64,000 nucleotides of DNA from Lachnospiraceae bacterium (GCA_009911185.1 QXWW01000001.1:62001-126000), one strand, 5' to 3'; positions 46,091-54,347 are shown, numbered from the stretch's first letter. Translations and numbers: made by a program. Notes: generated by a model not told the origin, from the letters alone.

Positions 46091-46654
46091 ATGATGGAGG
46101 ATAAGAATCAGATACGTTTCTCGTTCGGGAAAAAGAGAGCTGCGCTTTCAGAATCAGAGGTCAGTCTTTGGTCTGAAAAAATCTGTGAAATTTTACAGCG
46201 GCAGCCGTGCTTTCAAAAAGCGGAAAAAATTTGTTTCTATTATCCGTTGGGAAATGAAGTAAATCTTCTTCCGTTGGCTGCCGCTACCCTGGCTCAGGGG
46301 AAACAAACGGCATTTCCCAGAGTGGACGGTGATCATATGGACTTTTATCAGGTGAATAGCCTGACGGAATTTGTTCCAGGGACGTTTGGCGTTATGGAAC
46401 CTGTTGGAAGAGAGAAGATAAGCGCTGAACAAGGGCTGGTTTTCGTACCAGGGCTGGTTTTTGACGGTGCAGGAGGTCGTATGGGGTATGGAAAAGGGTA
46501 CTATGACCGATATTTTGCCAGATGTCCTGAGTGCTGTAAGCTGGGGGTTTGTTACGAAATGCAGTTGATTCCCCAGGTGCCCTGTGACCGGAATGATGTC
46601 TTGATGGATGGAGTGGTCACAGAGCAGAAATTATTTAAGGCGTCCAATTCATAA
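46091..46654 (+). CDS. 5-formyltetrahydrofolate cyclo-ligase
   Basis: This enzyme converts 5-formyl-THF to 5,10-methenyl-THF using ATP. The 187-residue protein shows the N-terminal KKRAALSESEV, the substrate region FYYPLGNEVNLLPL near residue 49 and the ATP-site signature GRMGYGKGYYDRYF near residue 135. GGAGGAGG precedes the ATG at 46091; a longer frame from 46058 would include that site. The symbol differs among species (ygfA, fthC, yqgN) and is left blank. Confidence 0.93.
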   Translation: MMEDKNQIRFSFGKKRAALSESEVSLWSEKICEILQRQPCFQKAEKICFYYPLGNEVNLLPLAAATLAQGKQTAFPRVDGDHMDFYQVNSLTEFVPGTFGVMEPVGREKISAEQGLVFVPGLVFDGAGGRMGYGKGYYDRYFARCPECCKLGVCYEMQLIPQVPCDRNDVLMDGVVTEQKLFKASNS

Positions 46655-46681
46655 CATCAAAATCCTTGATGATTTTATATA

Positions 46682-47623
46682 TTATTTCAGATAACCATCT
46701 TTTACAATATCCTGTACGACGTCGGTAGGAATCTCAAAAGTAACTATTCCCATGTAGCCAGGAGCTACCTGGCATTCGTCAAATACGATTGTCAATCTGC
46801 CGGATTCATTGATATAAAAATTGACGTCTTCGGAAATATGTTGAAAGTCCCATTCTGGCACATCGCTGTCCAGCCAGTATACTTTCGTTTCGTCTTCTGC
46901 CATCTGCTGTTTCATCTGAGTTTTGATATTTTCAGAGATGGCAGTTTGATAGTCCGTTTTATCTAAAAACAGATCCTGCAGAGTAATCATTTTTCCGCTG
47001 GTTTTGTCTATATGATAAATTTTCTGGCTCAAGCTGGAGCTGGCCATCACTATGTTTTGCTGGAAACACAGGGAAAATAACTTGTCGTTGTCAGTGACAA
47101 TGTCATAGTCAAGCGTTAAATCCTGCATGCCCTCCCCGCCGGCGGCTTTTACATCGGCTTCATAAGCGGCAATGATTTGTTTTGTGTATTTTTGGATGGC
47201 ATCATTCATATCTTCGGTGGCGTCCGCTAGAACCTTTCCCTCTTTATTTTCTACCTGAACTTCCGGAATTTTTATATCTGCCTGCATTTGATTTTCTTTG
47301 TGTTGGTATTCGCGGAAGGTAACGACCCTGGCAATCGTGCCAAGTACAGGAATTTCTTCCATGGCATGTGCAATATTGGCACTGGAATTTGCCAGAACAG
47401 CAATGGTAAGGACCGCAGCGGCAGCACTTCCTATGCCGCAAAAAGCAAAACGGCGGATTTTGGATATGTGGGTAGCTTTATGTCTGTTTTGGGGAAAAGC
47501 ATCTGCGGCGCATGCGCTGTCTTTTTTTGCCTGAGCAACGGATTGCTTCACTCGTGTTTTCAGTTCCGGTGGGATGGGTATATTCTGATAATCATGTTTC
47601 ATTTCTGTTAAATTATGTTTCAT
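46682..47623 (-). CDS. RsiV-family anti-sigma factor
   Basis: A 313-residue membrane protein. The cytoplasmic N-terminal part (1-70) would bind the sigma factor; one helix follows (about 75-95, with FCGIGSAAAAVLTIAVLANSS region), then an outer domain of DUF4163/DUF3298 (RsiV C-terminal) type. In Bacillus and Clostridioides, RsiV holds sigma-V inactive until lysozyme binds and triggers cleavage. Here the gene overlaps the end of the sigma gene by 11 bases, fitting a coupled pair. Response to lysozyme is inferred by family. Confidence 0.85.
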   Translation of the reverse strand: MKHNLTEMKHDYQNIPIPPELKTRVKQSVAQAKKDSACAADAFPQNRHKATHISKIRRFAFCGIGSAAAAVLTIAVLANSSANIAHAMEEIPVLGTIARVVTFREYQHKENQMQADIKIPEVQVENKEGKVLADATEDMNDAIQKYTKQIIAAYEADVKAAGGEGMQDLTLDYDIVTDNDKLFSLCFQQNIVMASSSLSQKIYHIDKTSGKMITLQDLFLDKTDYQTAISENIKTQMKQQMAEDETKVYWLDSDVPEWDFQHISEDVNFYINESGRLTIVFDECQVAPGYMGIVTFEIPTDVVQDIVKDGYLK

Positions 47624-48107
47624 GGCATATCTCTCCTTCCGTTAATTCGATGCGCAGTTTTTTTAAACTCCGGTACAAGATACTTTTGACGGTGTTAAGG
47701 TTTTCTTTCATGGCGTCAGCGATATCTTGCAGACGGCAGTCCTCAAAATAGCGCAGGATGATGACGGTGCGTTCTTTGTCGTTTAAGACATTTAGTGCTT
47801 CCATCATGTCAAAGTCTGTATACTGGTCATTCTGTCCCTGTTCCGCGATTTTTTCTGCGGCTACTTCAAAGGAATTGCGGCGCAGTGCAGAGAGCGCGGT
47901 ATTGATGACGATTCGAAAGATCCAGGTGCGGATATAATCCACATGTTTGACAGTGGCCGCATGTTTGATGGCCAGATAGGCGCTTTCCTGAACAATATCC
48001 ATGGCGTCGGATTCGTTTTTGACATAGGTGTAAGCCAGCCGGTACATAGAAGCATAATTAGATAGCAGTTCCTGTTCCACCAGCTCTTGTGTAGTTGGTA
48101 AATTCAT
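47613..48107 (-). CDS. ECF RNA polymerase sigma factor (sigma-V-like)
   Basis: A 164-residue extracytoplasmic-function sigma factor. Region 2 (residues 20-85) includes YRLAYTYVKNESDAMDIVQE and the -10 recognition part, and region 4 (105-160) has LNDKERTVIILRYFEDCRLQDIA and the helix-turn-helix NLNTVKSILYRSLKKLR. The anti-sigma gene follows directly. Its own upstream region carries an ECF-type promoter that matches the sigma-V consensus, so autoregulation is likely. Confidence 0.9.
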   Translation of the reverse strand: MNLPTTQELVEQELLSNYASMYRLAYTYVKNESDAMDIVQESAYLAIKHAATVKHVDYIRTWIFRIVINTALSALRRNSFEVAAEKIAEQGQNDQYTDFDMMEALNVLNDKERTVIILRYFEDCRLQDIADAMKENLNTVKSILYRSLKKLRIELTEGEICHET

Positions 48108-48140
48108 CGCATTTTATGGCTCCTTTCTGTAGTTATAGGT

Positions 48141-48169
48141 TAGACGCAGTGCATAAAGGAAAAGTTTCA
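48141..48169 (-). promoter_or_regulatory. ECF (sigma-V type) promoter of the sigma/anti-sigma operon
   Basis: On the minus strand, TGAAAC (48164-48169) is followed by TTTT, a total spacer of 17 bases, and CGTCTA (48141-48146). This matches the known ECF pattern TGAAAC ... CGTC. It lies 34 bases upstream of the sigma factor start. Confidence 0.78.
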
Positions 48170-48275
48170 AAATAAGTAATATTTCTTAAGCAAGATTTTA
48201 TTACGCCCAAAGCGGTATGTCGACCGATTTATCAAATGCGTGTTAAGAACTGGAAAAAGATAATTTTAATTAAGG

Positions 48276-48304
48276 ATGACAAATTGTGAAAGAATTGTTA
48301 TACT
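48276..48304 (+). promoter_or_regulatory. Promoter of proA
   Basis: ATGACA (48276-48281) and TATACT (48299-48304) with a 17-base spacer, each one mismatch from consensus. It lies divergent from the sigma operon. Confidence 0.72.
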
Positions 48305-48365
48305 GATAGGAAGAAAAGAACACAGCAGCGATTCAGGCTGGAACGATAGGGAACGGAGGAAAATT

Positions 48366-49619
48366 ATGACAAATCTTACGTTGGAAGAAATTGGAAGGAG
48401 AGCAAGAGCGGCAGAAGTGGCGCTGCGCGTCCTGCCCACGCTCCAGAAGAATAAGGTACTGACGACTTCCGCAGATTATCTGTTGGAAAATAAAAAAATA
48501 CTTTTAGAGGCAAATGAGAAGGATATAGAATTGGCAAAGACAAATCAGATGCCGGAGGCCCTGAAAGACCGCCTGCTGCTGACCGAAAAACGGATTGCGC
48601 AGATGGCGGAGGGACTGCGCCAGATTGCAGAACTGGAAGATCCGGTGGGCGAAGTGCTGTCTATGAAACAGCGGCCGAATGGGCTGCTGATTGGACAAAA
48701 GCGTGTGCCTTTAGGGGTCATCGGCATTATCTATGAATCCCGCCCCAATGTGACGGCAGATGCGTTTGGACTTTGCTTTAAGGCTGGAAATGCAGTGGTT
48801 CTCCGGGGTGGGAAAGACGCCATAAATTCCAATCAGGCCATTGCCGGAATCCTGCAGAAGGCGTTGATCTCCTGTCAGCTTCCAGCAGACGCCATTTTGC
48901 TTATTACAGATACCAGCCATGAGACGGCGGAAGAGTTTATGCGTTTGAACCGCTATATAGATGTTTTGATTCCCAGAGGGGGGGCGGGCCTGATCCGCAC
49001 TGTGGTGGAACATGCTACTGTTCCGGTCATTGAGACGGGTACGGGAAATTGCCATGTGTATGTGGATGAAACGGCAGACCTTGCCATGGCGGCCGATATC
49101 ATTTTCAATGCCAAGACACAGCGGATCGGGGTGTGCAACGCCTGTGAATCTCTGGTAATTCACGAGAAGGTAAAGGATGCGCTGCTCCCGCTTCTGGTAC
49201 GGAAAATGAAAGAGAAAAATGTCGAGCTTCGGGGGGATGAGGCAAGCCGCAGGGTGTGCCCTGAGATTATGCCGGCATGTGAGGAAGACTGGGGGACCGA
49301 ATATCTGGATTATATTTTATCCATTAAGACCGTGAAAAATATCGAGGAAGCCATAGCGCATATCAATCACTATAATACCGGGCACTCAGAAGCTATCATC
49401 ACCAGAGATTATGAGAATTCCCGGAAATTTCTGGATCAGATTGACGCGGCTGCAGTCTATGTAAATGCCTCCACGCGTTTTACCGATGGATTTGAGTTTG
49501 GTTTCGGAGGAGAAATCGGAATCAGCACCCAAAAGCTCCATGCCAGAGGGCCTATGGGATTGAAGGAACTGACCAGTACTAAATATATTATATATGGGAA
49601 TGGGCAGGTGAGACCGTAA
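48366..49619 (+). CDS. proA: Glutamate-5-semialdehyde dehydrogenase (gamma-glutamyl phosphate reductase)
   Basis: ProA reduces gamma-glutamyl phosphate in the second step of proline synthesis. The 417-residue protein has [17 protein letters not shown] near residue 115, the NADP site [12 protein letters not shown] near residue 146, and the catalytic cysteine in [12 protein letters not shown] near residue 258. The ATG at 48366 is chosen from GGAGGAAA just upstream and normal length. A promoter of its own fits its separation from proB. Confidence 0.95.
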   Translation: MTNLTLEEIGRRARAAEVALRVLPTLQKNKVLTTSADYLLENKKILLEANEKDIELAKTNQMPEALKDRLLLTEKRIAQMAEGLRQIAELEDPVGEVLSMKQRPNGLLIGQKRVPLGVIGIIYESRPNVTADAFGLCFKAGNAVVLRGGKDAINSNQAIAGILQKALISCQLPADAILLITDTSHETAEEFMRLNRYIDVLIPRGGAGLIRTVVEHATVPVIETGTGNCHVYVDETADLAMAADIIFNAKTQRIGVCNACESLVIHEKVKDALLPLLVRKMKEKNVELRGDEASRRVCPEIMPACEEDWGTEYLDYILSIKTVKNIEEAIAHINHYNTGHSEAIITRDYENSRKFLDQIDAAAVYVNASTRFTDGFEFGFGGEIGISTQKLHARGPMGLKELTSTKYIIYGNGQVRP

Positions 49620-49620
49620 G

Positions 49621-50154
49621 ATGGAGAAGTCGTATCACATATTTTCTGAGGCAGAGATTGTGAGGAGTCTGTTTCGGGGATTTTTGCGGTATCAGGAGGT
49701 AAAGAAATGCTGGCATAAGGGACCGAAGGGCTGGGAATTAAAAAATGTATCCTATACAGAGGATTGGAATGATGCGCAGTATGAATTTCTGGTGAAATGC
49801 CTGAAAAATACGGTGGCGACGGGGGGGTTTGTATTTGGGGTGTTTGAGGGCAGCCGTTTGATAGGATTTGCTTCTGTGGAGAGCAGGCGTTTTGGCATAA
49901 ACAGCCAGTATGTTCAGTTATCCTGTATCCACGTGTCCTGGGAAAGCCGGGGGAAAGGGCTGGGCCGCGGGCTGTTTCAGTGCGTTTGCAGTGCGGCGCG
50001 CAAGCTGGGGGCAAAAAAACTCTATATTTCCGCACATCCTTCTCAGGAGACACAGGCTTTTTACCATACATTAGGATGTGTAGAGGCGAAGGAATATAAT
50101 GAGGAGATCGCAGCGACTGATTCAGGAGACTGCCAATTAGAGTATGTTTTGTGA
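49621..50154 (+). CDS. GNAT-family N-acetyltransferase
   Basis: A 177-residue acetyltransferase. The acetyl-CoA-binding region is seen as LSCIHVSWESRGKGLGRGLFQ near residue 100, with the R-x-x-G-x-G loop. A late segment, AKKLYISAHPSQETQAFYHTLGC, fits the end of the GNAT fold. It begins two bases after the proA stop and is probably cotranscribed. The acceptor is unknown; a role in proline synthesis is not implied. Confidence 0.85.
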   Translation: MEKSYHIFSEAEIVRSLFRGFLRYQEVKKCWHKGPKGWELKNVSYTEDWNDAQYEFLVKCLKNTVATGGFVFGVFEGSRLIGFASVESRRFGINSQYVQLSCIHVSWESRGKGLGRGLFQCVCSAARKLGAKKLYISAHPSQETQAFYHTLGCVEAKEYNEEIAATDSGDCQLEYVL

Positions 50155-50259
50155 TTCTAAGACAGGAAGCGGATAACAATAAAAGATGATATACTTATAT
50201 TGACAATCGTATTCCAAGAGGACAGGTATATAAAAGATTATAGGAACAGGCGATTAAAT

Positions 50260-50450
50260 ATGAGTAAAGAAATGTTAAAGGATTTGGCAGAATTGGTTCC
50301 GAAAAAAGATATGGATGCTTTGTATAGAGTGGTTATAAAATTTGAATCAGAAGTGATTCCTAGATCAGAAGAATTGGAAGCTTTAAGAGCTGGACGATAA
50401 GACGGGCAGTCAACGGGACAATATCACATGAAGCTATAAACTGGAATTAA
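50260..50450 (+). pseudogene. Small antitoxin-like gene with a frameshift
   Basis: The first frame encodes 46 residues, MSKEMLKDLAELVPKKDMDA and onwards, stopping at TAA 50398-50400. Continuing in another frame from about 50390 gives TIRRAVNGTISHEAINWN and a stop at 50448-50450. Small RelB/antitoxin-like proteins often end in a segment of type GExxSHExINW, so the two frames look like one gene of about 63 codons broken by an indel. No toxin gene is adjacent. A hairpin terminator follows at 50458. Confidence 0.5.
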
Positions 50451-50457
50451 GAAATAC

Positions 50458-50520
50458 AAAAAGAAGCAAGTACCCACCCTTGAGCCATAAAGCTGTATGG
50501 TATTAAACCCGCTTCTTTTT
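50458..50520 (+). terminator. Terminator hairpin upstream of miaB
   Basis: AAAAAGAAGC (50458-50467) pairs with GCTTCTTTTT (50511-50520); an inner stem, CCATA with TATGG, lies at 50485-50500. The T-run at its end supports termination, although the long loop might also act as a structured leader for miaB. Confidence 0.65.
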
Positions 50521-50557
50521 AAATATTTATATGATAGAAGGGGAAAAGTCAAGAGAT

Positions 50558-50734
50558 ATGTATAACGAAATTGATTTAGACAAAATAGATGTAAACTCGC
50601 AGCCACCAACAGAGGAACCAGCCCGGCAATACTACTATATGGCGAAGTGTCGGGAATGGGTTCAGGAATTTGAGCTAAGAAACGGACGTCGCCCAACCGC
50701 GTTTACGCAAACGTTCGGCTGTCCGGTGCGGTGA
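50558..50734 (+). pseudogene. miaB: miaB 5' fragment, interrupted by the mobile element
   Basis: MiaB is the radical-SAM enzyme that adds a methylthio group to tRNA adenosine 37. The first 55 codons match the N-terminus of clostridial MiaB, with PARQYYYMAKCREWV in the middle and RPTAFTQTFGC at the end. In MiaB the sequence continues QMN and DSE after this first cluster cysteine; here it reads PVR and a stop at 50732-50734. The remaining roughly 400 codons are absent from the window. An upstream ATG at 50531 is in frame. The element that follows must have inserted here. The gene is presumably restored on excision. Confidence 0.85.
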
Positions 50735-50735
50735 G
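50714..50735. other. Left attachment junction (attL/attR) in miaB
   Basis: MiaB similarity ends at the Cys codon 50720-50722, and unrelated sequence begins by 50723-50734. The crossover of the serine recombinase must therefore lie near TTCGGCTGT (50714-50722). The exact 2-base core cannot be defined without the other junction. Confidence 0.65.
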
Positions 50736-50862
50736 TAAAAAAGAATTTGAAAAGTTCCGATAAATACAAGGCTTTTCCGGAAAATGAAAGTTAAATAAAA
50801 CGGTCGATTTTCGGCCTTGGAAAATGGAAAAACTGAATATTTGACTTTAACCAGAATAAAAA

Positions 50863-50894
50863 GAAGGGGCTTATTTATCCCCTTCATTTTTTTT
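50863..50894. terminator. Bidirectional terminator between miaB fragment and integrase
   Basis: GAAGGGG (50863-50869) pairs with CCCCTTC (50879-50885). T-runs lie on both sides when read in each direction. It overlaps the last codons of the integrase and would also stop transcripts entering from the miaB promoter side. Confidence 0.78.
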
Positions 50895-52886
50895 ATTCGG
50901 CCCGTGTTCACATGTTATAAGCTGATCGCCGCATATCGGGCAGATTTCCTTTTCACAGTCTGCATGATGGAACCGGCCGAAGTTGACGCCACATGACGCA
51001 CATTTTGAAACTTTCTTCCCCTCATATGGATCACCAGGATCCCCAACTTGCACACGGCGGTATTTTTTGCCTTTATATGTGATTGTCCACGTCCGGCAAC
51101 TGACAGTTTTTCCAACGGTGCAGCCGCACACGCGGCACTTCGGCAATTCCGCGGGGGCTGGATATGTAAATTCATGTTCAAGACCATTCACAAAACGGAT
51201 TTTCTGAACGCGGCCATCCAGGGCGACGATCTGATCCACAATCTGATCTATAAAATCCTTTAAAATCTCATTATCTAGATCAAGACACATTTGAACATAG
51301 TCAATACGCTTTTTTGAAACAATCCGCTGGGCCACGAGAAAAGCCGACGCTTTTTTGATGAAAGACAGATCCGCCAGCTTGGAGCCTTCACCAGCACTTT
51401 CCATTTCCACCAGGCGTTCCCTTATGTCATGCGCCTTTTTATTTAATTCCTTTTTCTTTTTGGAGAATTCTTCTTTTGTTATGGCTTCTGGATCGTAAAG
51501 GTATAGTTCTGTCAATCTGAAAATAGCGTTTTCACACTTTTCCCGTTCTTTTTCTAGGATTGAACGACGTTCCATGATAGAAAAATCATCCCCGCTTTCC
51601 TGGGTGTCTAAATCTGGCATATACGCGCCCTTGCCTATGTTGTGTGATAATGATATAAATGTTTTCTGAAGGCTTTCCTTCGTCAAGCTGGCGTCTTGGA
51701 ATTCTTCGCCTTTTAAAAGGGCAGATTCCAGTTTTTCCAGGGAATCAATTTTTTGCTTTTTGAAATCTTTCTGAACACGGGCCAGGTTTGCCACATAATT
51801 AAACACAAACGGCCCTATATAAAGATCGCTGATAACTTTTTTATTTTCACATGTAAGCATACGCGCCCTTTTAGCACAATTATAATATGACGGCCGGAAT
51901 CCGTTTCCCCTGACACGATCTTTTGAAGCAATCATTCCGGAACCACACAAAGCACACACAAGTTTTCCTGAAAATACATGAACATGATATGTTTTCCGGA
52001 TGTTGGAAACGTCGCGACTTTCTGCGTTTTCGTCCATAATCTTATTACAGCGGTCAAATTGTTCTTTACTGATGATCGCCGGGTGGTTATTCTCTTTTAT
52101 AATCCATTCGCTTTCCGGCTTCAGGGGGCCGCGGCCAGATTCCCGCATATTATACCGGTATGTGCCTATATAAAACGGGTTCCGGATTATATCATGGACT
52201 AATTTTGATGACCAGGAGCCGCCGCGCTTCGTTTTTACGTTGTTATTATTCAGGCAGCGCGTGACTTTCAATGCCGATCGCGTCCGTTCGTATTCATCAA
52301 AAATAAACTGGACAACCTTTACTTCATCCGGATCCGGTTCCGGGTATTTTGATTCATCATTCCAACGGAAGCCAACTGGCATACGGGCGCCGTTCCACAG
52401 TCCATTTTCCGCACGGTCAAGCATGATTCCGGTTACACGTTCCGAAGTCATGTTTCTTTCTAATTCCGCAAAAATCAGGATAATTTTAAGCATGGCTTCC
52501 CCTATGGCCGTTGATGTGTCAAATTGTTCGTTCATAGATATAAAAGTAACACGGTGATCCTTTAATTCCTCATACATTGCCGCAAAGTCAAGAAGATTCC
52601 TGGAAATGCGGTCAACTTTCCAGACAATAATATGTGAAAATTCGCCCATTCGGACGCGGTTCATCATGTCTTGAAAGTGTGGGCGATCGGTGTTTTTGGC
52701 TGAATAGCCGTCGTCCTCAAAAATCTGGAAATTATCAATTCCCATAAGTTTACAGTATTCTTTTAATTTTTTACGCTGAAAAGGCAAACTGTCTTTATCT
52801 ATCTGATAGCGGGTAGACACACGAACATATAACGCCGCCTTTTCTTTCGTCCATAGCCGAACAGATTTATTTTTTCTATTTCTCAA
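50871..52886 (-). CDS. Large serine recombinase (site-specific integrase)
   Basis: A 671-residue large serine integrase. The catalytic Ser is in LYVRVSTRYQ (residue 24). The resolvase core continues with DDGYSAKNTDRPHFQDM and WKVDRISRN; the recombinase domain (about 185-290) has PVGFRWN and the helix pattern IIRNPFYIGTYRYN; then the zinc-ribbon part CALCGSGM and a coiled coil. Unusually the C-terminus has further Cys-rich ribbons, CRVCGCTVG, CASCGVNFG and CPICGDQ. The TTG at 52886 is preferred because GGGAAGG lies just upstream; the frame is open back to 52991 through a terminator-like hairpin. It points toward the miaB junction, as usual for an integrase at an attachment site. Confidence 0.92.
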   Translation of the reverse strand: MRNRKNKSVRLWTKEKAALYVRVSTRYQIDKDSLPFQRKKLKEYCKLMGIDNFQIFEDDGYSAKNTDRPHFQDMMNRVRMGEFSHIIVWKVDRISRNLLDFAAMYEELKDHRVTFISMNEQFDTSTAIGEAMLKIILIFAELERNMTSERVTGIMLDRAENGLWNGARMPVGFRWNDESKYPEPDPDEVKVVQFIFDEYERTRSALKVTRCLNNNNVKTKRGGSWSSKLVHDIIRNPFYIGTYRYNMRESGRGPLKPESEWIIKENNHPAIISKEQFDRCNKIMDENAESRDVSNIRKTYHVHVFSGKLVCALCGSGMIASKDRVRGNGFRPSYYNCAKRARMLTCENKKVISDLYIGPFVFNYVANLARVQKDFKKQKIDSLEKLESALLKGEEFQDASLTKESLQKTFISLSHNIGKGAYMPDLDTQESGDDFSIMERRSILEKEREKCENAIFRLTELYLYDPEAITKEEFSKKKKELNKKAHDIRERLVEMESAGEGSKLADLSFIKKASAFLVAQRIVSKKRIDYVQMCLDLDNEILKDFIDQIVDQIVALDGRVQKIRFVNGLEHEFTYPAPAELPKCRVCGCTVGKTVSCRTWTITYKGKKYRRVQVGDPGDPYEGKKVSKCASCGVNFGRFHHADCEKEICPICGDQLITCEHGPNKKNEGDK

Positions 52887-52924
52887 ACTATACCTTCCCT
52901 TTCCCCAAACGCCGAAAAAAGGGT

Positions 52925-52958
52925 ATAAAAAAGAAGCCCTATTGATTTGAGCGGCTTC
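52925..52958 (-). terminator. Terminator-like hairpin upstream of the integrase
   Basis: On the minus strand GAAGCC and GGCTTC (52953-52958 and 52933-52938) form a stem followed by a TTTTTT run. It lies between a possible integrase promoter and the integrase start, so it may act as an attenuator. Confidence 0.55.
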
Positions 52959-53021
52959 ACATGCTATAATATATATGCGTATTTCCAGCATGGGCCGTTA
53001 AATTTCGGTTAGTCTGGTATT

Positions 53022-53055
53022 AAAGAAGGTCACGTTTGCAGACGCGGCCTTCTTT
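53022..53055. terminator. Terminator at the end of the 53056 gene
   Basis: An imperfect GC-rich stem, AAAGAAGGTC-type arm and GGCCTTCTTT-type arm, directly after the stop codon of the minus-strand gene, with T-runs in both directions. Confidence 0.65.
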
Positions 53056-53691
53056 TTATTTAATTGTAAATTCTATGTACTGTTTCCCTTGTACCTGTTT
53101 TATTTTCCCGGATTCAATCAATGATTTTATAGCAGTATCATATAATTTTCGGTCTGGTTCAGAATAAACTTTCCTTATATCTTTTCTTGGCATGGATCCG
53201 CCTGAATCCTGGATTTCTTTCAATATTTTTCCAGACAAACAATTTATAGCCTTTTTGCGCGCCTTTTCTTCCTCAAAACATTCTTTTGCTTCCTGATACT
53301 CATTTTTAAGGTAAGAATCTAAATCCGCTTGTATTGTCTGGTATATATCAGAATAGTTTTCTCTAAAATATTCAATGCCGCCTTCGCCGTGAGAAATACA
53401 AAAATCCTCTAATTCATGGGCTAATGCAAGCATTTTATTAAATCCAGCAACATTTTTGTCGGGATCAATATTGTCCGTGTTCACACTATAAACCTTATGT
53501 TCCATTCTTTCACAAGTTTTATAGTGTTTCGATTCAAATTCATCATAGGCAGAATCAGGATCCAGAATGTTGCTGTCATGAGATTTTTTATCTGATACTG
53601 GTTTGTATGTACTGGCAGATTTTATATCTTTTGCCGCTGATTTCGTCAACTTTTTACTCATTTTAAAAAGTGATTTTGACAGAAATCCCAT
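53056..53691 (-). CDS. Phage protein of unknown function with winged-helix-like end
   Basis: A 211-residue protein not recognised. The N-terminus is basic and lysine-rich (MSKKLTKSAAKDIKSA). A middle region (60-140) is charged and helical, probably coiled coil. The last 60 residues, with GSMPRKDIRKVYSEPDRKLYDTAI and a final strand pair GKIKQVQGKQYIEF, look like a winged helix. It lies between integrase and repressor on the lysogeny strand, so a role in lysogenic maintenance or DNA binding is possible but unproven. Confidence 0.7.
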   Translation of the reverse strand: MGFLSKSLFKMSKKLTKSAAKDIKSASTYKPVSDKKSHDSNILDPDSAYDEFESKHYKTCERMEHKVYSVNTDNIDPDKNVAGFNKMLALAHELEDFCISHGEGGIEYFRENYSDIYQTIQADLDSYLKNEYQEAKECFEEEKARKKAINCLSGKILKEIQDSGGSMPRKDIRKVYSEPDRKLYDTAIKSLIESGKIKQVQGKQYIEFTIK

Positions 53692-53713
53692 TATTCACTT
53701 CCCTTCTGACGCC

Positions 53714-54235
53714 TTATTCGCTGGCCGCCGCTTTTTTCGTATCGTCGCCGGTAGAATTCAAAGCAGTAGATCCCGTGTTCCCCGCAGAATTGTAAATCTT
53801 TTTTATATATTCCGCTTCGGCTTCCTCAACCGCCGCTTTATGTTCTGATGATTCCGGTTCCGATTCATGGCGATCAGCGACGTCCATTCCGTTTAATACA
53901 TTATAAAAAAATTCTTGAACCGCGTTCCGCTTTTTTTCATCCAGCTTTAAATATTCATATACAAAACTACAAGTGAAATCGTCAAGATGAAATTCTTCCC
54001 GCAATTTTTCTATTGTTGACGACGGTGTTTTTATAAATACGTCGCCGGTTCCATTTCGGATCCATTCTTCAGATACGTTAAATTTTTGGCATATATCTGA
54101 AATAGTTCTATCCGACGGATTTCTTTTCCCGACTTCTATTAAAGAAATAGAATTTTGTTTTAGATTCAAGGTTTCCGCAAATTCTGATTGGCTTATTCCT
54201 AGCATTTTACGGAGTTCCCGGATTCTTTCATTCAT
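53714..54235 (-). CDS. CI-like phage repressor (HTH XRE family)
   Basis: A 173-residue regulator with an N-terminal XRE helix-turn-helix (residues 1-65; LGISQSEFAETLNLKQNSIS is the core) and SEEWIRNGTGDVF, a typical end of phage repressor DNA-binding domains. The C-terminal part is acidic, without the LexA-type peptidase motifs. The start at 54235 is preceded by GGGAGG; a longer frame to 54271 runs into the promoter. It faces away from the early genes across a divergent operator region, as in temperate phages. Confidence 0.85.
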   Translation of the reverse strand: MNERIRELRKMLGISQSEFAETLNLKQNSISLIEVGKRNPSDRTISDICQKFNVSEEWIRNGTGDVFIKTPSSTIEKLREEFHLDDFTCSFVYEYLKLDEKKRNAVQEFFYNVLNGMDVADRHESEPESSEHKAAVEEAEAEYIKKIYNSAGNTGSTALNSTGDDTKKAAASE

Positions 54236-54258
54236 CTGCTTACCTCCCTTCTGAAATA

Positions 54259-54347
54259 ATGATAACCCCAAAATACTTACTTGTCAATATACAAGGCAAA
54301 AATTTTAAAACAAAAACATTGACAAGTAAGTATCTGTGTGATATTGT
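54259..54347. promoter_or_regulatory. Divergent early promoters with repeated operators
   Basis: The 15-base string TTGACAAGTAAGTAT occurs once on each strand: on the minus strand reading from 54287 and on the plus strand from 54319. Each begins with a -35 TTGACA; 17 bases on lie TATCAT (54259-54264, minus) and TATTGT (54342-54347, plus). A further related site, TACTTACAAGTTAGT, lies near 54349. The arrangement is a classic repressor switch where the repressor operator overlaps both -35 boxes. Confidence 0.8.

Noticed and set aside
48276-48365. A 30-residue extension of ProA
   Set aside because: The segment contains the proA promoter and the real start has a strong GGAGGAAA; family homology begins at 48366.
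49457-50179. A 240-residue minus-strand frame opposite the end of proA and the acetyltransferase gene
   Set aside because: It overlaps two well-supported genes, has low-complexity Pro/Ser/Arg content and no recognisable start signal.
50424-50696. Minus-strand 90-residue frame over the miaB fragment
   Set aside because: The plus strand there matches MiaB; the antisense frame spans the terminator hairpin and shows no domain.
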